A stretch of DNA of 64,000 nt. Source: Ophiostoma sp. CBS 140.51 (lineage: Eukaryota; Ascomycota; Sordariomycetes; Ophiostomatales; Ophiostomataceae). Shown in pieces: positions 11,043-24,502 of the stretch. A program made the translations under genes and the position numbers. Each line of letters begins with the position of its first letter. Positions within the stretch are counted from its first letter, which is position 1. Under the pieces are notes generated by a model. The model had not been told where the DNA came from. It worked only from the letters and a program-made list of their open reading frames with translations, and searched no databases. The stretch spans positions 1 to 64,000 of the forward strand of contig JANSLP010000058.1 of NCBI GenBank assembly GCA_029298735.1, in the 5' to 3' direction.

Positions 11043-14000
11043 TCCGATCACAGTCGAGTGAAGAGGGGGCAAAAGAACAACAATAGAAGGGGGAGCAGCC
11101 TGTTGTTGCATTGTTTGGTGACAAAGATGCAGGGACATGCCCTGTCGATGAATGGCAGGCAAGCAAGGGCCAGGCCTCGAGCGCGTGTTGCACAGACGTC
11201 AGTGCGGGTAAACCAAAGTGACAGGTCGATGTGGGAGGAGAGGTGTGGTGTTCCTTCTCTCTCTCTTCTCTCTACTTTTTTATTTTATTTTCTTGATTCT
11301 CTTTTGCCCTTTTATTTTCACACAGTCTCCCTCGCTTCTCATAGCCGCCGGCTCGTAAAACAGCCCCCAGGAGAAACCGCCCTGACTACCGAAAACAAAG
11401 TGCAGACAGAGTGTGTGGTATCTCTAAGCCTTTAGTTTCTGTTGTCCTCTTAATTAACGGTATCTTATTTTTGGTATTTCTCTCGTCTGCTCTCTTGATT
11501 GCCTCGCCAGCTTCACTCTCCAACACGTGCGTGTAAATTGCGTCTGTTTCAACCAAGGCCCGGACGCGGGCTGTCTTTCGGTGCTACTCTCAAATCTGCC
11601 TGAACCCAAAGGGCGTGTGAGTTTGGCCGAAGAAAATGGGCAAAACAAAAAGGTTGTCTCGTCGTATGAGTGTCGAGGTGTCTGGATTAATAGTAGGCAT
11701 CTGCTATATGTGTAAGTGTATATATACGTGGAATGATGGAGGCTGGTCGGCAATGGCAGTTGGCCGTAGAAACAAACGACGACATCAACATCTGGGACGA
11801 TATTTGTTAGTATGGATGTCACGTCCACATGGCCGAGCTAGAAGCACTCTTCTGACCACAGTGTGATATTGCTTGATAGTTGAAGCATTATCTAAATATT
11901 GTTTTATTATTTTTTTGTTCCTCGCTACGCCATGCAGACACACTGCAATCTACTCAAGTCAGAGAAAGGAGGGAGGCAACGTCTGTGGGCAAAGAACACA
12001 TGCACTGTGCACGTGGAAAGCACGCATCAAGATGTTTGGGAAGCAATGGGAGGGACAAGTCGTGCTTTGCTATCTCGTCACACTCTCATCACATTCGAAC
12101 GCTCGAGCATCAAGAGGTCAAAAAGTTTGGCGGACATGTCGACACCTCACACGACCGGACTGTCATAGGTGGCAAGCGTCCCGGAGAGAGTCGATGGCCG
12201 GTCCGCTAGCACTGACCAACCACGTTCGAAATGTCGACAGATGGTGGCCGTACGCTCGTGGGCGGCCGTGGCTGGAGCTGGCCAGGCCAAAACCAAAGCT
12301 CTCAACGATAAAATGACACACAGCAAGGCCATCAAACGACGACCGCATAAATTGCAGAAAAGGGCCACGAGACGTAAATTCGATAAAATGCTCGAGCACT
12401 TTGTCCGTATGGACATTCAAAAACTGTGGAATTCAAACAGACCCCCTGTTGGAGGAGGCGTTCGTGAATATGGCACTGCATCATCCCTGGTGTGGATCAA
12501 TCTTGATCCACTCGGGGAAGGGGTCTGTCTTCTTTTTCTGTTCTTCTTTCTTTCCTTATTTTGCTACTCTTCTTTTCCTCGCTATTATTCCTGCATTCTG
12601 CTTGTCGTCTTTGACCACCATCTTTCAGTCTTTTTTCTTTCTTCTTGCATGTTTCTGTCATAGCTCCGTAACCCACCCCCCCTCATGTACCTCATTCTCT
12701 TTTTTGCCTGTTTTGTTGCATTTGAAACTGCATAAACATAAGAGAGACTGATGAAATTTGGGAAATTTGCGCAGGACGGAGTAGTTCGTCCTATCTTTTT
12801 GAGACGGTGCGAACGAACATCCAGCCCCTTACTTTATTTTCGCTTGTACCTTTTATTTATTTGATTTCTTTACTCTCACGACAACCCGAACATCCGCTGG
12901 TAATACTCCATACCCTCTATTGTCTTTTTCTCTCTCTTTTTTTTCTTCTTCTTACTCCGTAATTACTTTACTCGTGCAATTTGCCTCTTTGACAGTTATT
13001 CAAACAGCCTGGTCCTTGACTGTTTTGCCACGTCTGCCAATCATTCCATCTGGCGCGTTCTCGAGTATGTGGATATTCTTTGGTTCTACCATTCAGATTT
13101 GCCTGCAATTTCTCCAGCAGTCTAGCCTGCCCTCCGGCGCCCTTGTAGCCGATGCCACCCATCAACCATTAGATGAGCATGCTTCGCTGCAACGCACTCG
13201 GAGGCATACGTTGACGGAGTTGCCCGTCGGGACCGGCGAGAAACCCTGTTGAGGTGGAGGGTTGCATACAAAAAGAATAATAAGAATAAAATGTGAAAAG
13301 CAAACAGGTAGGAGAATGAAAGATAGAAAGATAGAAAGAAGAAAAAATCTTATCGAATACTGACAAACCACAACCGCTGTCAAACTATGTCGTATTCCCC
13401 CCGTGTTTACAAAGAAGGTTCTCCAGAACGGGAATCGATGCAACAGAAAAAAATCAAAGAAAGTCTGGAGAGACACGGAAGCCCCAGACACGGCAGACAA
13501 GAAAGGAGGAAAAAGAAGAAGAAAAGGGAATAGACAGAAAAAGATGCGATGAACCATTTTCAAATCCTGGTCAAAAAGAAAAACACGGGTACTTCCTGTG
13601 GTTCCTCTCTTGTCCCCGCCCGTCCTCTCCACGTTTGTGCAGTCCGTCCGTCCATCACAGTGTCTTTTGTCACTTTTTCTTGCCTTCTTTTTTCTTCCAT
13701 CCCTTCTTTTGCGTTCTCGCCACCCGTCATATTTACCGCTTCCAGCGATCTCCCTCCATCATTTCTCTCCTTCTGTGCCTCTTCTTCCCCTTCCTTTCCC
13801 ATCGTTGCCTTACCATGCCTTCCTCGTCACGAACCGTCTGGAGCCGTGAACTACTGGGAAAGGTTTACAGAAGACAAGGCGGGAGAGACAAATAGGGGCG
13901 AAGAACACATGGGAAGACGGTGGATATAGAAGGGAGAGCCCGCCCTCGCCGTTTGTTCCAAGAAATGGTTCTAGATGGTGAGACAACAGAGCATCATCTA

Positions 14001-17000
14001 GAGTAGCCATTCTTTGCATCTTCGTTCCTTTTTCTCCCAGCATATGCCGGTCAAATCGGCGCCATATTTCCGTAATGTGAGAGTGCAATCTATTTTTTGC
14101 AATTCAAATGCAATGTAAAGGGAGAATAAAGAGTACGCAAGCAAACAAAAACAATTTTTGGTTATGTTTGCTATTTTTGCCTCTCAATCTCTCGGTGTTA
14201 AGTGGCACTTTTGGCTGGTTATTTTTGGCTTTTTCTCGGTGAACATTTTCTATGCTCACCTTTTAGTATAATCACATTCCTGTTGCTGCGATTGAAATCA
14301 TATCTGTCATTGTCCACTTTACTCTCCTAGTTCTCGGGAGCGATGTCGGCCGCGAAGCAAAGATGAAGGAAAGTAGTGACAAGCCTCTTTAGGTGGGTGA
14401 ATGCACACCTTCATACGTCTTTGATTTTTGTTGCTTTTGCGTCCATTTTTACCAATGCGCTGGAGCACGATGGGTATTTGGGGGAGACAAGATGGGGGCA
14501 CAAAAAAGGGCGCCGCAACATGCAGGGTCGCCCGTGCTGCATGCACTCCAACGCTCCCCACGCTGTTGTCCACACTCCCGCAACATGCCCACGCGCCTGC
14601 ACACCACACCAATAAACACCAACAGATAGGAAAAGACACCCGGGCGGCTATTTTTTTGTGAAATCGTGTGCAACCCTGTCTGTCATCCGTTTTTGGTTGG
14701 ATTTTAAGGGATGACTGTGGCTGTTCTGATGAGACACTGTATGCCTTTTGAGAACATATGATGCTTGCTCGAATTGAATTCAAGTTGAAGCTGCATCGAC
14801 TGGTGTCACGCTTTGTGTCATGCTCGTTTTCTGAGAAGTTCAAAAGAAGATGCCTGAGCACGCACGGGGGCTGGCATGTCCGTGTACTGAGCTCCGCGTG
14901 TGTATGTGCACTTGCAAGCATCTCACTCCGGACCACACAAAGTACCAAAGAACCTAAGAATCTAAGGAACCAAATAAGGATCGTGGTCAAAACGGGCCCA
15001 AACGGTCAAACAATCCAACGGTCAAAACAGGCGTTGAAACAAAACCTGCAAGGAGAAGCCTCTCTGTGGGTCATTATGCATTGTCAAGTGGGATATACTT
15101 CATGTTCACGCCTCTACTGAGTACTTTTTCAGCAGACAAACTCAGGGTCTTTTTCGTCTTTGGAGGCCACGGGAGAACGGGAAATTGTTGGCGGAAAAAA
15201 GAGCAATCTATCCTGCTCTTTATTACAGACATACGCCGGGAGTAAAAGGGTATATATCTTTACCGGCGTTGGTTATAAAAGTGGCTGGCTGGACAGCTAG
15301 AAAGAATAGACGAATGTTTCTGAGAAAGACGCGAGTATATCAAAAGTTAACATCAAAAGTTGACAAGGAGCAAAGATGCCATGATAACGATAAATACAGA
15401 CAATACATTCTTTTTCTGTCAACAGCTTTAGGCTACCGGCTTTGCTTCTCGTGAGATTGCAATTACAATTCAGACAACAAAAGTAAAGTATGGTATTGAG
15501 CTGGCAAAGTCTCGGTGTAATTTTGTTTTTTGACTGTCTTAAACCAGTGATGTTCTCTGATATTTCTGGTTGTCTTCATCTCTTTCCATCCATCTTTTCC
15601 TCCTACAGAGGGGATATTACTACTCTCACTTATTGCATTGTCCACGTCGTCGATGTTAGATCCCAGATCCCTGTCTTGCGGCGAACCACCTGTCAACGCC
15701 CAGCCCCATCAAGCCACGGTCAGCCCAGTCTTCAGTCCACTCCCTGCATTGTTAGTTCTGCCTGTATTTTGCCCGCCTGGCTCGCCTGGCTTCTGTCTCT
15801 TTGACCTCACACCGGAGCTGGGGGCTCTCTGATCCGGCGTCATGCTCGTAAAGCCGCCAATGCCAGCAGGAGGCCGCTTTGGCCTTGTGTGTATCGTGGT
15901 ATTCTCGATTGTGCACCTTTGTACTGTTTGATTTTGTCTCTATGAAGTAGGAGAATTTTTTGGGACAGGTTCTGATTTGCCAATGGCCTTTTCTCTCTGT
16001 ATTTCTTCCCTCATTTATTTTCTATCTTTTGATCTTCGCATAGTATGTCTACACCACTTTTATCTTGCCAACAGCCGGAGAAATGTGGCCTTCTTTCCAT
16101 ACTCAATATAAACGGACCTATAATTGGTACTGAATGTCTATTTTCTTCGCTTTCGTCATTGATCTTGATCAGCTCGGAGTCATGGAGCTATCCGGTTGTT
16201 TTGATTCTGGTTTCTTTTCTCTCCCTCCTTTTTCTTCCATCACATTTGTAGACATTGCGATTATGCAAACGAGGATGACGAGCAGGGGGTATACCAGCGC
16301 GAACAGACATTGATCAGCCTCTTCTGCTCAGCACAATGCAGCAGAAGCCGCTGCGTCCGAACAGGTGTCTTTATGCTCTCGTGCGTGCGATGTTTACCTT
16401 TCATCTTTTGGGACATCCGTTTTGTTCCCCAACACCTTCTAGAAGACTGCCACTAATTGACATTTTCCCATAAGTCGGACTGTTTTCCAACGCCATTCCG
16501 TCTTTATATGAAGTTGTTCAATATAGAGATAGCATAATAGACAAAGTAGACAAAACTAAGAAGTCGCAATGATAAACAAATCCAGCTTCTCAAAAAGTTA
16601 AAATATCCTGCGACTCTCACTCGCAGCCTTTGTGGACTTCTGTCTTATTCACCTGCAGGTACGACGTTTGTCGCATTTTGTGTAAGTGTAAGTACCTGTA
16701 CATTTGTTGCGTACAACGTATTACTTCGTAAGGCACTTGTAATATCTGCATGTCGTAAGAAATGTGTCGCTTCGCACGACAGACGTGTCGAATTGTTTCT
16801 GGCTGGTGGCTCCTACAATGCAAAATGGGATGTTATTTTGCTTCTCAGTCCATTTTCCTTTCCTTCTTTTCATTTTCCTTTCCCCCTCTCTCCAGTAACT
16901 CTCCTTTAGCCGGGTAAACAATCCTTGATTATGGGCAATGGGAAAATGTACAAATAGCGACGCTGCAATGACAAGGTCGAAACGTGAGACGAGGCGCCGG

Positions 17001-17460
17001 GCACTGTCAAAGTTATGCAGTGTGTGTGAAAATGAGGCTGTAAATACACTGCAAAACTGTATCAACAACCATACGAGAATGATCGACGACGAGGTTGTCT
17101 CTTTTCTACGAGATGCTCTCTTCTCATCGTCTCCATTCTTCCATCACTTGCTTCCTTTCCCATCCTACCGGGCGGCTATGGCGTGGATAAACGGCTTCAA
17201 GGGGTTTCTAGAAGAAAAGACCCATGCCAGGATGCTATCTCTGAGTCTGTGTTCTGTATTCTGGCTTCTTTCTGTCTTCTTTGGCCTTCCTTTCTTGTTC
17301 TGTGATACCCCTGCCCTGTACATACGTTTTCAGCCCCCTGTGAACGTGCGTCTCAGCAAAGTGTTCAGGGAGTTGGAAGAATACTACCAAAACGTGCGAG
17401 CCCTGGCCACCGAGAAAGACGCATCAGCAATTTCAAAATTCGGCTGTTTTTCTTTGCCTC

Positions 17461-17496
17461 CGACTTCGACTTCGACTTCGATTTCGACTTCGACTT
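17461..17496. repeat. Hexanucleotide repeat (CGACTT)6
   Basis: Six tandem CGACTT units with one C-to-T variant in the fourth. In the open frame 16938-17609 they would encode a Thr/Ser run, but I do not consider that frame established. Confidence 0.85.
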
Positions 17497-20400
17497 CTTT
17501 TCCTTTCTCTGCCCCCAAACCTGCGCACGCACATGTTCCTACCCCATGGCCGGAATCTCCGAGATGGGCCTCAGGGTCCTTGTCATGTTTGTCAAGCAAG
17601 CCACAGTGAGGTCTCTTTTTCTCTCCTATTTTTTATTCTTGCTCTTTCTGTACGTGTTGTAGCTAAAACTGTGCAAAAGCTCGAGATCGTGGCACAATGC
17701 GACGATGAGCACGAGCAACGGGTGTTTCAGCCGCTGCCCAGCCAAAATGCACGTGTCAACCGGTGGCCATAGGGTATCTGCAGCCTGCATTGCATTGCGT
17801 GCATGGCGTGTGTAATGTTGGGAGGACGGAGTGCTGTTCAGATCTATTCTCTTTTTTATCCTTCTTTTTCTTCTATTTTTATTGCCTTCGCTCTTTGTTC
17901 TTCCTATCTATGCACATCGAAAGTAAACGAGCCACGGAAAAACAAAATCCACAAAGGGCGCAACAGCATCACGAAAGCAATCGCCCACTCCCATAGTGCT
18001 CATTTACACCGCGTGGCCGTGGCTGTATGCAACATGTTGGTGCTTTGTACCTGATTTTTTCCATCGTTTTTTCAATCCTTAGCAACCTTCTTTATAGCTT
18101 CCATCTCTTCTTTTCTTCCTTGCCTTCCGTCCCCTACCTCTCTGCCGTGTGGCCGCCTCCCGTCCTGGTTTCTCGGGACTGATGCCTCGTGCCACGACCG
18201 ATTTGTTTCTACCGAATATTAAGATTCAAAGCTTGAAAAAAATGAAGATGAAAAATACAACAACCCAAAAACAAAACAAGAGGGCAATAGAGACCGAAAG
18301 AAATATCGCAATACCCCTGGCGTTACTGAGGCTTTTTCAGCAGCTTTATCACCCTTTTAGTATCACACCCTGCACCGCTTGCAGTAATCGGTCCATTGGA
18401 TTGGCCGAGGAAGAAGCGTGAGAGGTGAAGGCAGGAAAAATAGAAGAAGACAAAATATGACCCAAAAGAAAGGCCGAAATATAACAAAACAACACGACCT
18501 TGGCAAAGTCTTTTGCATATGACAGTCGCTGCCTATATCGACATTCTGCGTTGCTGATATACATCGTGTCAACGACATAGCTTTTTTTTTTTTGCCTTCA
18601 ACTCGCCTGTTGATACCGTTAACATTCTCATTAAAACCCCTGTCGTTTTTCTTTCTTTTTTTTCTCTTCCTTTCTCCCCGACACCCAAGACCCTCTGGCC
18701 CTTGTAGCCAACGGTTGAGGTTTCGATGGGCCGGGCCTAGCGCCGACAGATGAAAGAAAAAGGTAAAACGTAAAGAAAGACAGCAGGGTCAAGGAAGACA
18801 AGCCGATGAAGATTCCTTGGTACTACGCACTCTCCCAAAAACACGTAAGATGTACTTTCCTCTTCTTTTCATCGTAAAGTGACTGTGATGACGCTCTCTC
18901 GTCGTGCCTTTTCCGCTTTTCCCTCCTTGTATGTGTACCCTGTTCGTGCCCTACCTGCTCTTGAAACACGACTGACCACCCAACCTCGGTGGCTGCATGC
19001 GTGGGGAGCCAGATGACGAGAAACGCTGGCCAGGGCGTCATAACCAGCGGTTTTGGGTATGCCCGACCACGCTGTTCTCTTGAATTACTTTTTCTCTAAC
19101 TTGCTTTTTCTGTCTTTGTCACTTTTTGTTGCCTTGTATTGTGAGTTTCTTCTTTTAATTTTCACTTAGATTTCTGCAATACCCAAGTAGATTCTTATTT
19201 TCTCTCTCCTTTCTTCCCAAACAACCCCTTCGTGCATCACATACTACTACTGCTACACCCCTTTCTTACAACCCTATCTGCACCCCCTTCATGCTCTTCC
19301 ACGCCCGTACCTCTCCACTCTGCTCAAATCATCCGCTTGTTGGGACTTTTTCCGAATGGGAAAAGAAGAATATGTGGAAGAAGAAGAAAAAAAAGGAAAA
19401 AATCAGAAACAGCTGGCAAAAGATTGTGAAAAGAAAGAAAAAACGTGTGAGGAAATAACAGAAAGCTGTTCCAGATGACGGGACAAAGAAAGTTGAGAAG
19501 CCTGGCGCCTGAATTAAGCGACAAGCACGACAGATACACAACGACCATACCAATCTGTGACCCATCTGCCCCCAATGTCGTGCGTCTACGACGTAGAGCT
19601 TGAGGTCGTTTCCTCTTTTGTCTTTTACCTTTCATCCTCTTTTGGGCGGCCCAAAGCACATGGCAGGCAAAGCCACCGTACGACCCTCTTTAAGATTTGC
19701 TCTTGATTCCAATAACTTCCCTCTCTTTGACTTTCCTCTCTCTCACTCTCTCTCCTATTGCTCTCTCTTCCCCTCTCAACGAACCAGTTTCTTGCCGGTC
19801 TTGGATCTGGCTCTTCTCCTGATCCTTTCCACATCCACTCTCCCCGAACCACTTCACCTTGGCCAACCAACTGTCTCTCCTCAACTCTTGCCCATCCCAA
19901 CCACTTGTCTTGACACTCGGAGCATTACATACCTACTACCCAAAACTGCAGTCGAACCAGATATCGACCGGTGTTCAGACCTTTTTTTGGCTTCGCCTTT
20001 TTTAACCTTTTTTTGGCGTGCGTCTATGCTACGTGCAGTTTGCCTTTCATCCTCTTTTCCTCGTTCTCTTCGTCTCCCACGTCCTGTGACGGCCCAGCTT
20101 GCTGTTCATCGTGCCGCCCCCCCCCCTTTCTCCCACCTCCCAATCGCTCACGGCCCTCCTCTCTGTCTCTCTCTCTCTCCAAATCCAACCCTTGTCTTTC
20201 CCCCAGACAGGACGGATCGGGAAGACTTCTTTCCCTTTTTCCCCAAAAGAGGAAAAACGACTTCCCCAACTCGGATTTAAAAATAAACTGGACGACTGTC
20301 GGCGAGAGAAACAGACGCAAGACTGACAGACACAGACTCTAGGAGAGTAAGAATAGCTCTCTGTCCCGCCTCGCACCAACAGCAACAACAACAGTGTTTA

Positions 20401-22628
20401 CCAAAATTAAATATGTGGCAAAAATAAACGACATGAAAACAAACGTAGAAAATACACTCCAGCAGAGGGAGAACCGATTCACTGTTGCAACACAGAGTAC
20501 TCTCCCTATCCTCTGCTACCATCTTATCCCCTCTATCGTCATTTCTTGTCGTCTCCGCCCAGTTGCCGTGATCGCTGGCAAGGTAGAGTACCAGAAGGTG
20601 CAAAGAAAAGGATAGCAGGGGAGTGTCTTGATCTTCTTGGCCTGTTTTCTTCTTGATTTTTTTCTTCTTTCCTCTCTCACTATTTTTTATTTGTATTTGA
20701 TTTTCGCTCACTCCCAACTAGACCCTACAAACACCCCCTTCGCATGTCCAATACACCCCTACCTTACACGCCCCTTTACCCACCCCCAGCCAAAGTCCGT
20801 CCATCTAGCATCTGCCGTCGCCTGGTCGAGCCAAAACCGGCAGTAAGAGCCTGCAGCATCCTCGTAAAAATCAAAGCTGCCAGTCATGGTCCTTACAAGT
20901 GAATTTAAGAGAAGAATACCTGTCAGATCCCTGCTTGTGACAGTATTTGGCCCCTCTGGCTGTGTTCTTTCTGGCCCTCTCTCATCTTCTTCGTCACCTC
21001 CACGCTCTATTCTTCACCCTCTCTTTTTGCACCGATTTTCACACCCCTCCCCTTGCACGGATATGTCTACATACCGTTGGCTAGCCTTTTCTGTTTGGTG
21101 ACTGTAAGTGCGCTGGAAGCTTCCTTTCTTCAGCAAAACATGCTGTTCTAGGCCAGCTACTCTTTCTTCTTTACTTCGTCTGTGGCTATTATATTTCTCT
21201 CTCATACCAACATTTTTGTCTCCTTCCATCAAAGTATCTCTACACGTGTTTGTTCCTTCATTTCTCTCATCCCCTCGCTCTTTCCCAGCTCTGCTACTTG
21301 ACCGGCCCGCCTTCCTCTTTGCCCGTTCACCCTGTCTACACCCCAATAACAGCATTCTTTATTACCATTTCTCCTGCCTTTTATTTCCTCTATTTTTATT
21401 ATCTTTTTTCTCTCTCACTGTCTTGGACCTCGTCTCCCTCTTCTGTTTCTTTTGGCACCACTCAACCACCCAAGGTCCATCATCGGCTCCGGGGAAAAGA
21501 TCCACGCTTGTGAAGCCATCGTTCCTGACATTTTTGGTGTGCGGTCCCTGCCCATCGCACCTTCCTGCTCTCGAGCGCACCCACGCGTACCTTCCTTGAC
21601 AGCGCGTACTCCGTCCATCGTACCTTCTTTGCCTTTTTACTATTTGCACTTCCTTCCTGCAAAGTATATTTTTGTTATTACCTCCTCGCATCTCTCTTTT
21701 CCGTCCTCGATCTTCTTCATCCTTCATCCCTGCCAAAACCACATCCTCTCTCTTCTTACTCCACACTCCCCACGCTCAACCCTCCTTTCGACTTTTGCCC
21801 CTTCGGCCTCTCCTTTGCCATTTCTTCCAGCCACATTGCTCTAGCCCCCAGTTTTCCCATTCTCGGCTGCTTTCAACACCTTGATACCGGGTGTCGCTCA
21901 TCATCGGTCGAGCGAGAGTGTTTGGTCTCCTGCTTTTTGGGCCCAAAGCAATCTATCTGGCTTCTGATCCGGCTCTGATCCTCGTCTCTAGACTCTTGCC
22001 TCGCACGTCTGGCACGTCTGGCTCGCCTGGCTTTGTTTGGTCTGGTCTTTGCTCGTCGGAGCACCGTTGTTACAGCTTTACATCCAGCATAAAGCCCTGG
22101 TCTGCTATTGATGGAAGACGACTGGGCTATATGACAAAACGAACCCATTAAGACCATCGAATACGTGCATCTCTTCTGTGCCTTTCTTTTCTTCTTCGTT
22201 TATTCCCCCCTTCCTTGTACAAGTACTCTTTCTTCAATCTTCTTTATTTATTTTATTCGCCATCTCGTCCACTTATCCTATCTTCTTTTCTCACTTTTCT
22301 TTTCCCCTTCTCTCTCTTCTTATTCTTTCCATTTCTCCTCTATCCATCTTCCGTTCATCCTTGTCACTGAATCTCGGCCTTTGCCTCGACTGCTCAATAT
22401 ATTTCTGCCACCACCTCTTCACTTCTTTTTCTTTCATTTGCTTCTCTCTTATTTCCCTCTTTTCTCTTCTTTTCCTTTTTCTTTCCCTTTCTTTCCTTCC
22501 CTTTGCCTGATCTGTTTCTCTTCCCTTTCCTCTGCATTCTCTTCACCATCACCACTTCCTCTCTCTCGCCTCCAACCTTTCACTTTTTTCCATCCACTGT
22601 AAGTTGTCAACAAGAGCTGCATTCGTTC

Positions 22629-24502
22629 ATGGCCGACGTCGCCCCTCCTCCTCTCCAAGAAAGTCTGGATTTCTGGGGACCCGGCACAACAACCGTTGCA
22701 TATCCTGTGGCATCATCCTCATCCTCGCCTCCAGATCTCTCCTACTCTTCGTCCTCATCGTCCACGTCTCCCTTCTCTCCATTTTCCGCCACCTTCTCCC
22801 CCACCTCGCCCTTCTCTTCTACCTTCGACCCGTACGCCTCCTACGCCCCCTTCTCTCCAACCACTCCATCCGCCACCTCGGCCGTCAACATGACCGACAT
22901 TATGTCCTACCAATACCCTGCGCCGCCCGCAAATGGCGGCAGCACTGCCCACATGGCCCTCTCGCCTGCCAGCTACCACATGCCCATGGCCGCCGCAGAC
23001 TACGCCAACGGGATTCCCCAGACTTCCTCCTCCTCGGGACTCGGCCAGGACCCGCACTCGTCTCCCCGCGAACGCCGCGATTCCTTGTCAAAGAGTAGTA
23101 GTGTGAATATGAAGCTGAAGCGATCCTTATCCACCCCAGTTGTTGCGCCTCAGCAAGCACCAAATACAAATATGAGCATGTCTCAACAACAGGGCCTCTC
23201 ACAGCCCGACCACGCGGCTCTCAGCCTGGCTGCTGAGAAGAGAAGAAACAAACTTGGCTATCACAGAACGTCGGTAGCATGTGGTAAGTTTGAACTCTAC
23301 AAGAAAAAAAAAGGACGAACAACGACGAAGAGAATGACGAGGGGAGGAAAGGAACTAACCAGATAGGCCACTGCCGGCGACGCAAGATACGGTGTATTCC
23401 TTCCCCTGCCGACATCCAAGGCCGTTGTGTCAACTGCATCCGTCTCAAGAAAGAGTGCAGCTTCTACCCCGTCGATCAGCAGCCACCACCAGACACCCGC
23501 AAAAATTCTACTTCGCGCTCTTCGGTAGGCCACCACCATCACCACCTTTCATCAACATCTACAGCACCTGCAGCAGCCTCTGCACCACTCATGCCCGCAC
23601 CCGCACAACTACCACTGCCTTCGCTGGCGACCCTTCCGGACCCCGACCCTCGCGGCCGACCGCAGCAGAACACTCAACCGCTGACCATGCCTTCGATCCA
23701 GACTATGGCACCGCCGTCCATGAAGCCGTCAGGTGGAGAGCCATTCTCACCAGACCCGAAGAGTATGTATACACTCCGCATAGGCGTAACCTAGAAAAAA
23801 CCAAAAGTCAAAGCTCAAAGCACAGTGCTAACCCACCCAGTGTCTGGAAGAAACTCTTTTGACTACTCTCACAGCGGCATGCCCAACTGGATGTCCGCAG
23901 ATGCCAGCCCCAGCTCGTCCAAACCGGGCGATATGTCGTGGCGCTCATACCCCCAGGAGTCGCCCATCACGCCAGCCTTCTCACCCTACACAACTCATGC
24001 TGCGCCGCCCTCGGCCACATGGACGTCCGATGCCGCTCGCGGCAGTGACGACCTTGGCTGGTCATACCCGCCACCGCCGCCGCGCTCGCTCTCCTTTGGT
24101 TCCGACACCATGAGCAGCCACCACGGTCACCAGCAACAGACCTATCCTTCCATTTCACAGATGACCAGCGGCCACCACCACACAAACAACGGCAGCAGCC
24201 ACCGTTCTTCGTCCTCTTCCTACGACCGCAAGTCCAGCGCCGCCGCTGCGGCTGCGGCCATGTCCGACCTGTACCAGTCGCCCACCACCATCCCGGGCGT
24301 CGACAGTATTCCGGGGACAACCCTGGACCACCACGTGTCGCTGACGGCCGGTGCTGTGGGCACGACCGCTTACTCCAACTGGCAGCAGCCCTACTCATAC
24401 AGCAAAGACGGCTCAGATGCTTACGTCGGCTGGGGTGACCACAACGGGACACCAGCAAGCGAAGGCCATGCAGCATCGAGCATGTACTACACTGGGCGGT
24501 AA
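22629..24502 (+). CDS. Zn2Cys6 transcription factor with central zinc cluster
   Basis: Exons 22629-23283, 23367-23762 and 23841-24502 give 570 residues; introns have GTAAGT and GTATGT donors and both joins keep frame. The zinc cluster is C218-x2-C221-x6-C228-x10-C239-x2-C242-x6-C249, a canonical fungal binuclear cluster, with basic residues RRRKIR in its first half. The first intron lies one codon position after C218, so the DNA-binding motif is split. Unusually for this class the cluster is central: residues 1-210 are Ser/Pro/Thr-rich and probably disordered, and residues after 265 are His/Ser/Gln/Pro-rich with a poly-Ala run. I see no fungal-specific TF middle domain. It should be a nuclear regulator; target genes are unknown. 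The chosen ATG sits after a very pyrimidine-rich leader; an upstream in-frame ATG at 22503 gives a hydrophobic run that looks like untranslated leader. Confidence 0.92.

Larger units (their letters stand above)
6519..22628. other. 16-kb region without recognisable genes
   Basis: I found no domain, splice-linked coding run or RNA gene across this stretch on either strand. It contains long plus-strand pyrimidine tracts, for example about 12.5-13.0, 13.6-13.85, 17.1-17.3 and 19.2-22.6 kb. Fungi usually show such tracts just upstream of transcription starts or in leaders. Purine-rich tracts (minus-strand pyrimidines) occur near 8.3-8.5 and 13.3-13.55 kb. The longest open frames, 14319-14990 (minus, 223 codons) and 16938-17609 (plus, 223 codons), have no features I recognise. 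The part nearest the Zn2Cys6 gene (about 21.1-22.6 kb) is the most pyrimidine-rich and is probably promoter and 5' leader. Short repeats and inverted repeats are listed separately. Confidence 0.6.

Noticed and set aside
19940..19985. Possible tRNA B-box on the minus strand (GGTTCGACTGC)
   Set aside because: The flanking bases do not form a T-arm stem and no A-box or acceptor stem fits.
22503..22628. Upstream in-frame start for the Zn2Cys6 factor
   Set aside because: It would add a hydrophobic, CT-tract-encoded N-terminus typical of untranslated leader; the ATG at 22629 starts the Pro/Ser-rich protein.
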